Below, piece by piece: positions 59,370-64,000 of a DNA stretch of 64,000 nucleotides (the first letter of the stretch is position 1; each line of letters starts with the position of its first letter). The position numbers were made by a program, and so were the translations under genes. This stretch comes from Persicitalea sp964500445 (GTDB lineage Bacteria; Bacteroidota; Bacteroidia; Cytophagales; Spirosomataceae), in assembly GCA_964500445.1 (NCBI GenBank), contig CAZCOG010000036.1, positions 1 to 64,000 on the forward strand. The letters run 5' to 3'. A model generated the notes under the pieces. That model was not told the DNA's origin and did no database searches. It saw only the letters and a program-made list of their open reading frames with translations.

Positions 59370-60350
59370 ATGAAAGAAAAGATTACCACCACAATTTTTC
59401 AAGCCAGAAACTCATACAGCGCCAGGGTTCGCAGCTTGGGCGTATTTGGCATCCTACTGGCCTTCGTGGTTATTTGTGCCGCTCTGGCTTTGACGACGCC
59501 GCGCTTCCTGACGGTGGGTAACCTGACGATAATCCTCACACAAGTGTCCATTAACGCCCTGCTGGCCTTCGGTGTCACATTCGTTATCATTACGGGCGGG
59601 ATAGATTTATCGCTGGGTTCGATGGTAGCCGTCACGGGCGTGGCGGCAGCTCTGTTCGCACATCCCGACACCTATCCGCTGGTCGTGCCGTTGGGGGTTG
59701 CGCTGGCGGCGGGCTTGGCGATGGGGGGCTTTAATGGCCTGGTTATAACCAAAAGCAAAGTACCCCCCTTTATCGTTACGCTTGGCACGATGACCATCGG
59801 GCGCGGACTAGCCCTGATACTGAGCAAGGGGCGGCCTGTTTCCAACCTTTCGGAGGCTTTCAACTTTATCGGAGGGGGCCAGGTGTTGGGCATACCTTTT
59901 CCCATTATCATTCTGGTTGTGGTTTTTGGACTTTGTTCAATTTTGCTCAAAAAGACCATCTGGGGGCGCTATATGTACGCCGTGGGCGGCAATGAACAGG
60001 CGGCAAGGGCATCAGGAATATCGGTTGTAAAGGTCAAAATGATCGTCTACACACTCTGCGGGGTACTTGCTGCCCTGGCGGGCGTCGTGCTGACTTCCCG
60101 CATCACCACCGGACAACCCAATGCCGGGCAAGGCTTCGAACTTGACGCCATTGCTGCCGCCATCATCGGCGGCACCAGTACCTCGGGCGGCAGCGGCACT
60201 ATGACCGGGACGCTCATTGGCGCTTTGCTGATCGGGGTAATCAGCAATGGACTGGATTTGCTCAATGTCACCTCTTATTATCAGGAAGTAGTGATGGGGA
60301 TAATTATTATTGGGGCAGTGGTACTTGACGGGTTAAATCGAAAAGGATAA
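59370..60350 (+). CDS. Sugar ABC transporter permease (RbsC type)
   Basis: A 326-residue CUT2 permease with eight to ten helices. Motifs: ALLAFGVTFVIITGGIDLSL, GSMVAVTGVAAALFAHPDTY, GFNGLVITKSKVPPFIVTLG, the EAA-like YAVGGNEQAARASGISVVKV, and GFELDAIAAAIIGGTSTSGG. It forms the membrane channel with the ATPase encoded 61 bases before. An in-frame opening at 59226 lies inside the ATPase gene; the ATG at 59370 is preferred. Confidence 0.94.
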   Translation: MKEKITTTIFQARNSYSARVRSLGVFGILLAFVVICAALALTTPRFLTVGNLTIILTQVSINALLAFGVTFVIITGGIDLSLGSMVAVTGVAAALFAHPDTYPLVVPLGVALAAGLAMGGFNGLVITKSKVPPFIVTLGTMTIGRGLALILSKGRPVSNLSEAFNFIGGGQVLGIPFPIIILVVVFGLCSILLKKTIWGRYMYAVGGNEQAARASGISVVKVKMIVYTLCGVLAALAGVVLTSRITTGQPNAGQGFELDAIAAAIIGGTSTSGGSGTMTGTLIGALLIGVISNGLDLLNVTSYYQEVVMGIIIIGAVVLDGLNRKG

Positions 60351-60401
60351 GTAAATCCTTTCCCTTTTGCCTCTTTACCCAAAGTACTTTCCCTCTAAAC
60401 C

Positions 60402-61322
60402 ATGAAGCAAATTCTCCTGATCCTTACTTTCTTTTTTATCTTAACTGGCTGCAATCAATCCGGCGACGGCGCTGAGGGCAATAAACCGCTCATCGGTGTT
60501 TCGATGCTCAGTATGCAGAATGAATTCATCGTCAGTGTGAGTGACGAGCTGGAAAAAAAGGCCGAAGCCGTTGGGGCAGAACTCATTGTGGTGGACGCTG
60601 AACGGTCGGCGTTGAAGCAGATCGAGCAGGTCGAAAGCTTCATTGCGCAGGGGGTGGATGCCATTATTATGAATCCCTGCGAAGTGGAAGCAAGTTCGCC
60701 CGCCGTGACCAAAGCGATGGCGGCGGGTATCCCGATTGTCAACGTCAACTCGGCTACCGCCACCCAGCCTACGGCTTTCGTCGGTTCCGACGACGTGGAG
60801 TCGGGCCGCATCGCGATGGAGTACATTGCCAAGCGGTTGGGAGGGAAAGGCAATGTGATCATGATTCATGGCTACATGGGACAGGCTGCCCAAATCCAGC
60901 GGGAGCAGGGCGCGCGCGAAATTTTAAAAAAATATCCTGATTTAAAACTACTGGCTCACCAAACGGGAGAATGGGATCGCGCCAAGTCTATGTCGCTGAT
61001 GGAAAACTGGATTCAGTCCTATGGTAATAAAATAGACGCGGTTTTTGCCCAAAACGACGAAATGGGGATGGGGGCTGTCAAAGCGCTGGGTGCCGCCGGT
61101 ATGAATGATAAGGTGGTAGTTGTGAGCATCGACGCCATTCCCGATGCATTACAGGCCGTGGAACAAGGAACACTGGATGCCACCGTATTTCAGAATGCCG
61201 GGCAGCAGGGTGCTCAGGCCATCGAAACTGCTCTGAAAATTATTGACAAGCAGCCCTACGAAAAGGAAGTAATGATTCCGTTTCAGCTGGTAACCAAGGA
61301 AAACGTGGCGGAATTCAAGTAG
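60402..61322 (+). CDS. Sugar ABC transporter substrate-binding lipoprotein (RbsB type)
   Basis: A 306-residue periplasmic-binding-protein fold lipoprotein. The signal peptide ends in FILTGC (lipobox). The two-lobe domain has LIGVSMLSMQNEFIVSVSDE, QIEQVESFIAQGVDAIIMNP, FVGSDDVESGRIAMEYIAKR and DAVFAQNDEMGMGAVKALGA, and ends KEVMIPFQLVTKENV, all typical of ribose/xylose/galactose binders. The conserved Asp, Asn and Gln residues fit sugar binding. Third gene of the rbsACB-like operon. No kinase or regulator of the sugar is included. Confidence 0.93.
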   Translation: MKQILLILTFFFILTGCNQSGDGAEGNKPLIGVSMLSMQNEFIVSVSDELEKKAEAVGAELIVVDAERSALKQIEQVESFIAQGVDAIIMNPCEVEASSPAVTKAMAAGIPIVNVNSATATQPTAFVGSDDVESGRIAMEYIAKRLGGKGNVIMIHGYMGQAAQIQREQGAREILKKYPDLKLLAHQTGEWDRAKSMSLMENWIQSYGNKIDAVFAQNDEMGMGAVKALGAAGMNDKVVVVSIDAIPDALQAVEQGTLDATVFQNAGQQGAQAIETALKIIDKQPYEKEVMIPFQLVTKENVAEFK

Positions 61323-61393
61323 TAAAGCGCTGCCATTGTCGGATTTTCTTGCCATTTTTGTGAGGTACGTACTTGTCCCAACCGTCTTCACTT

Positions 61394-62224
61394 ATGCATT
61401 ACGCCCAATACTTCAACGGCCAAATTCTACCCAACGATACTGATCTGCTCAAAACCAACGATCTTGGTTTACTGCGCGGCTACGGGATGTTCGACTACTT
61501 CCGTACCTATAACGGTTCTCCTTTTCGCTGGGACGATTATTGGGCGCGATTCGCAAACTCAGCCCGGTCACTGCACATGGCTCCCCCCCTGACGCAGCAG
61601 GAAACCGCTGATGTTCTGACCGATCTTTACAAACGTTCGGGTGAGGCTGAGGTAGCTTTCCGTTTTGTGCTGACGGGCGGTTACGCCGCCGACAGCGTCA
61701 CGGTGACCCAACCCAATTTCCTGATCCGCTGTGAGCCATTGCCCAAAGATAATCCCGCCTCCCTGCGTGACGGGATCAAGGTACTGCCTTACGATTACGT
61801 CCGCGATTTGCCCGAAATCAAGACGACCAACTACCTCCACATGATTTTGCAGGCCGGAGAATTGAAGGCGCAGGGGGCGGCCGATTTGCTTTTCCACAAA
61901 GGCGGCGAGATCAGCGAACTCACCCGAAGCAACGTTTTCCTTTTCAAAGGCGATGCGCTCATTACACCCGACCGCAACGTGCTGAACGGCATCACCCGGC
62001 GAGTGTTTCTCGAACTCGCCGCTCCACACTTCGATGTGCAGGTACGGCCCGTACTTTTCGACGAGTTCATCAACGCCGACGAGTGCTTCACCACCAGCAC
62101 TACCAAATGGGCGGTACCTATTGTGCGGGTCGGTGATCATACTATTGCCGACGGCCGGCCCGGTAAGCGAACGACGTTTTTACGGGAATTGTTTTTAAAG
62201 ATGGTGGATGATTGGGGGAAATGA
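61394..62224 (+). CDS. Class IV aminotransferase (PLP)
   Basis: A 276-residue fold-type IV PLP enzyme, the family of branched-chain aminotransferase, D-amino-acid aminotransferase and aminodeoxychorismate lyase. Seen: LGLLRGYGMFDYFRTYNGSP, LPEIKTTNYLHMILQAGE with the probable catalytic Lys, GEISELTRSNVFLFKGDA, and the final TTSTKWAVPIVRVGD. The exact reaction cannot be fixed from sequence alone; length fits pabC or a D-amino-acid enzyme. The ATG at 61394 is preferred over a TTG at 61373. It follows the sugar operon after 70 bases and may have its own promoter. Confidence 0.87.
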   Translation: MHYAQYFNGQILPNDTDLLKTNDLGLLRGYGMFDYFRTYNGSPFRWDDYWARFANSARSLHMAPPLTQQETADVLTDLYKRSGEAEVAFRFVLTGGYAADSVTVTQPNFLIRCEPLPKDNPASLRDGIKVLPYDYVRDLPEIKTTNYLHMILQAGELKAQGAADLLFHKGGEISELTRSNVFLFKGDALITPDRNVLNGITRRVFLELAAPHFDVQVRPVLFDEFINADECFTTSTTKWAVPIVRVGDHTIADGRPGKRTTFLRELFLKMVDDWGK

Positions 62225-62304
62225 GAACATGCGCTGGTATATGGGATGGTTGTAACTCGGCGACTGTAATAGAAGGTGCTACGGTAAGGGCACTACGAAG
62301 AACT

Positions 62305-62721
62305 TTATCTTGGGTCTGTAAAATTGGATGGTAATGAAAAATTATAACGATACTTGCTTCCATTGCCCATGCCGGGCATCGGGACGATGTCAGCTACCTT
62401 CTCAGCAGCAGCATCTACATCTGCCGTCGAATAGGCAATTGACCCGGTTTTTACGTCTCTGACAAAAATACTATATTGAGATTTTTCAACAGGGGGCAGT
62501 ACCTGTAGGATCGGAGATGAACTATTTTGAGGTACGATGCCTGCACCATTAACTCCCCAAGCAAATGTATAGTCTCCTGATCCTCCTTCGACGCTAGCTT
62601 GAATGGTTTGGTTACCAGTAGTGGCATCGGTGATAACGTTCGTTTTTACTTTCAGTTGGGCAAACAAGGAGGTACAGCTCAACAGGCAAGTAGCCATCAT
62701 CAAGAAAACAGTCTTTTTCAT
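62305..62721 (-). CDS. Exported protein with a SprB-like repeat
   Basis: A 138-residue exported protein with signal peptide (KKTVFLMMATCLLSCTSLFA, which also contains a possible lipobox). The mature part has one Ig-like unit, ASVEGGSGDYTFAWGVNGAG, ending in YSIFVRDVKTGS, which resembles the SprB repeat of gliding adhesins (pattern GG-G-Y-W...YxVxVxDxxG). The start at 62763 is rejected because it lacks a signal peptide. A 14-bp palindrome lies 40 bases upstream. Probably a small surface or periplasmic protein; function unknown. Confidence 0.7.
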   Translation of the reverse strand: MKKTVFLMMATCLLSCTSLFAQLKVKTNVITDATTGNQTIQASVEGGSGDYTFAWGVNGAGIVPQNSSSPILQVLPPVEKSQYSIFVRDVKTGSIAYSTADVDAAAEKVADIVPMPGMGNGSKYRYNFSLPSNFTDPR

Positions 62722-62761
62722 AAAAGAAAGATTTTTTTGTTTAAAAAGATTATCGGTAAAC

Positions 62762-62775
62762 ATACTTATAAGTAT
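62762..62775. promoter_or_regulatory. Perfect 14-bp palindrome upstream of the SprB-like gene
   Basis: ATACTTATAAGTAT is its own complement and lies 41 bases upstream of the ATG at 62721 on the minus strand, a typical operator position. Confidence 0.3.
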
Positions 62776-62896
62776 TCAAGAAATCAAAAGCTGGGGTTGA
62801 TAAAACACGATTTCGCGTATCGGCATTACACTCCTTGCAGTTTTTATTACGAAACTTTGGCACGACCTAGCAGCGGACGAATCTCCTTATATGCTT

Positions 62897-62904
62897 TATC
62901 TTTG
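62897..62904 (+). promoter_or_regulatory. Predicted -7 element of gatB
   Basis: TATCTTTG matches TAnnTTTG, 21 bases before the ATG at 62926. The -33 element is unclear; a TTTG at 62856 is too far upstream. Confidence 0.45.
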
Positions 62905-62925
62905 TCGAAAGCGATGCAATTTCTT

Positions 62926-64000
62926 ATGACCTCTATTGAATTTATACCCACCGAGCTGCCGGAAGAACTTCTGGAAAAATACGAAACCGTCATCGGCCTG
63001 GAAGTACATTGCCAACTCCTGACCGAATCTAAGCTCTTTGCTTCGGACACGAATCGCTTCGGTGGCGAGCCCAACACGCACATCAGTCCGTTAACGCTGG
63101 CATTGCCCGGTACTTTGCCCAAACTGAATCAAAAGGCCGTGGAATACGCCGTGCGCCTTGGACTGGCCTGCGGTTGCGACATCAGCCGTCGCACCATTTT
63201 TGACCGCAAAAACTACTTCTACCCCGATTTGCCCAAGGGCTACCAGATCTCGCAGGACAAAGCCCCGATTTGTGTGGGGGGCGGCGTGACGGTTACGACC
63301 AAGAACCGGGAAAATAAGCAGGTAGAGCGTACGATTCGCTTTCACCACATTCACCTGGAAGAGGATGCTGGCAAGTCGGTACACGATGGCAGCAGCAGCG
63401 ATACCCAACTAGACTACAACCGCGCCGGGACGCCGCTGGTAGAAATGGTGTCGGAGCCGGACCTGCGTTCGGCGGAGGAAACGGGGGCTTTCGTGACCGA
63501 AATTCGCCGCTTGGTGCGGTACCTCGATATCAGCGATGGCAACATGGAGGAAGGCTCACTCCGCTGCGATGTCAACGTATCGGTGCGGCCGTTTGGCCAG
63601 GAAGAATATGGTACCAAGGTGGAAATCAAGAATATGAACTCCATCCGCAACATTATGCGGGCCGTAGAATACGAGCGGCGACGGCAGGTAGCGACGCTGG
63701 AAAATGGTGATGCGCTTTTTCAGGAAACACGGATGTTCGACGCTGAAACGGGCGAAACCTACGGGATGCGCGTCAAGGAAACGATGAACGATTATCGGTA
63801 TTTTCCCGATCCTGACCTTTGCCCCGTTGAATTGACCGAGGAAAGAGTCCAGGAAATAAGAAGCCAAATGCCCGCTCTGCCACGCGAACTGCGGGAAAAG
63901 TTCGTCAGTCAGTATGGTATTCCGGCCTACGACGCCGAGCTGCTCACTGATACCCGCGACACCGCCCGTTACTTTGAAGAATTGTGCGGCCTGACGACGT
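62926..64000 (+). CDS. gatB: Aspartyl/glutamyl-tRNA amidotransferase subunit B (truncated by window edge)
   Basis: The first 358 codons of GatB, the subunit of the GatCAB amidotransferase that binds misacylated tRNA and activates the acyl group for transamidation. It shows YETVIGLEVHCQLLTESKLF, the motif RKNYFYPDLPKGYQISQ, EDAGKSVHD, SLRCDVNVSVRPFG and YRYFPDPDLCPVELTEE. The sequence is intact up to the window end, where the C-terminal YqeY-like domain would follow. The ATG at 62926 (TSIEF) is chosen; an in-frame ATG at 62914 is also possible. Essential in bacteria lacking GlnRS or AsnRS. Confidence 0.95.
   Translation, partial: MTSIEFIPTELPEELLEKYETVIGLEVHCQLLTESKLFASDTNRFGGEPNTHISPLTLALPGTLPKLNQKAVEYAVRLGLACGCDISRRTIFDRKNYFYPDLPKGYQISQDKAPICVGGGVTVTTKNRENKQVERTIRFHHIHLEEDAGKSVHDGSSSDTQLDYNRAGTPLVEMVSEPDLRSAEETGAFVTEIRRLVRYLDISDGNMEEGSLRCDVNVSVRPFGQEEYGTKVEIKNMNSIRNIMRAVEYERRRQVATLENGDALFQETRMFDAETGETYGMRVKETMNDYRYFPDPDLCPVELTEERVQEIRSQMPALPRELREKFVSQYGIPAYDAELLTDTRDTARYFEELCGLTT

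Noticed and set aside
1..64000. Apparent excess of GTAC-containing words such as AAAGTACC and GGTACTTT
   Set aside because: Hand counts in a few kilobases gave roughly four to six per kb, close to the random expectation of about four; a full count would be needed to support it.
1..64000. CRISPR arrays, tRNA or rRNA genes, insertion sequences, prophage
   Set aside because: No regularly spaced repeats, cloverleaf sequence, transposase or phage structural genes were seen in the gaps.

Overview
The window looks like a chromosomal segment of an aerobic, gliding-type Bacteroidota, most likely Cytophagales (the Spirosoma/Dyadobacter/Runella neighbourhood). Grounds: gldH and a SprB-like repeat protein, an ExbB-ExbD-ExbD-TonB set, BatD, LytTR regulators, a leuC-leuD-leuA/cimA-leuB operon in the order usual for the phylum, no consistent Shine-Dalgarno sequences, and several perfect Bacteroidota promoters (TTG/TTTG, about 17-23 nt, TAnnTTTG). 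Genus is inference. Base composition is about balanced in genes, with one clearly AT-rich gap (43985-44722).

Layout. 1-12700: end of tldD, tldE, an isolated nuoN, an OmpR-type response regulator, a beta-propeller-like lipoprotein head-to-head with an AI-2E-type permease, a Lon-N protein, gldH, an Fe-S oxidoreductase pair and a PduO-type adenosyltransferase. 12700-25300: queA, a DUF5009 acyltransferase, a lone cytochrome oxidase subunit III, ispE, a SWIM-SNF2 helicase, a Uma2-like nuclease, an ABC-F ATPase, a DedA protein and nadC.

25330-33164 is the most unusual part. One strand reads ECF sigma factor, membrane TPR protein with an anti-sigma-like N-terminus, subtilisin-like protease, then a TPR-CHAT (caspase-like) protein, all closely spaced. 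The opposite strand carries a collagen-like lipoprotein and a trypsin/V8-like protease, closed by a strong terminator. Three unrelated peptidase folds (CHAT, S8, S1) thus share a locus with their own sigma factor. I read it as a candidate signal-activated proteolytic (stress, conflict or cell-death) module; its function is not known from the sequence.

33165-42750: LytTR regulators and the leucine operon, which is interrupted by a four-helix-bundle (S23-type) gene flanked by repeat-like sequence, then a BadF-type kinase overlapping a cytochrome-b5-like gene. 42900-50914: thiL, an AT-rich gap, then exbB-exbD-exbD-tonB-small membrane protein-PstS-like-TPR, ended by a 44-bp perfect palindrome. 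50931-64000: batD, aroC, apbE, a Gfo/Idh/MocA oxidoreductase and an FGE-like protein facing a ribose-type sugar ABC operon (ATPase, permease, binding protein), a class IV aminotransferase, a SprB-like exported protein, and the start of gatB, which runs off the end.

No rRNA, tRNA, CRISPR array, insertion sequence or prophage was recognised. Short REP-like inverted repeats occur in several intergenic gaps.
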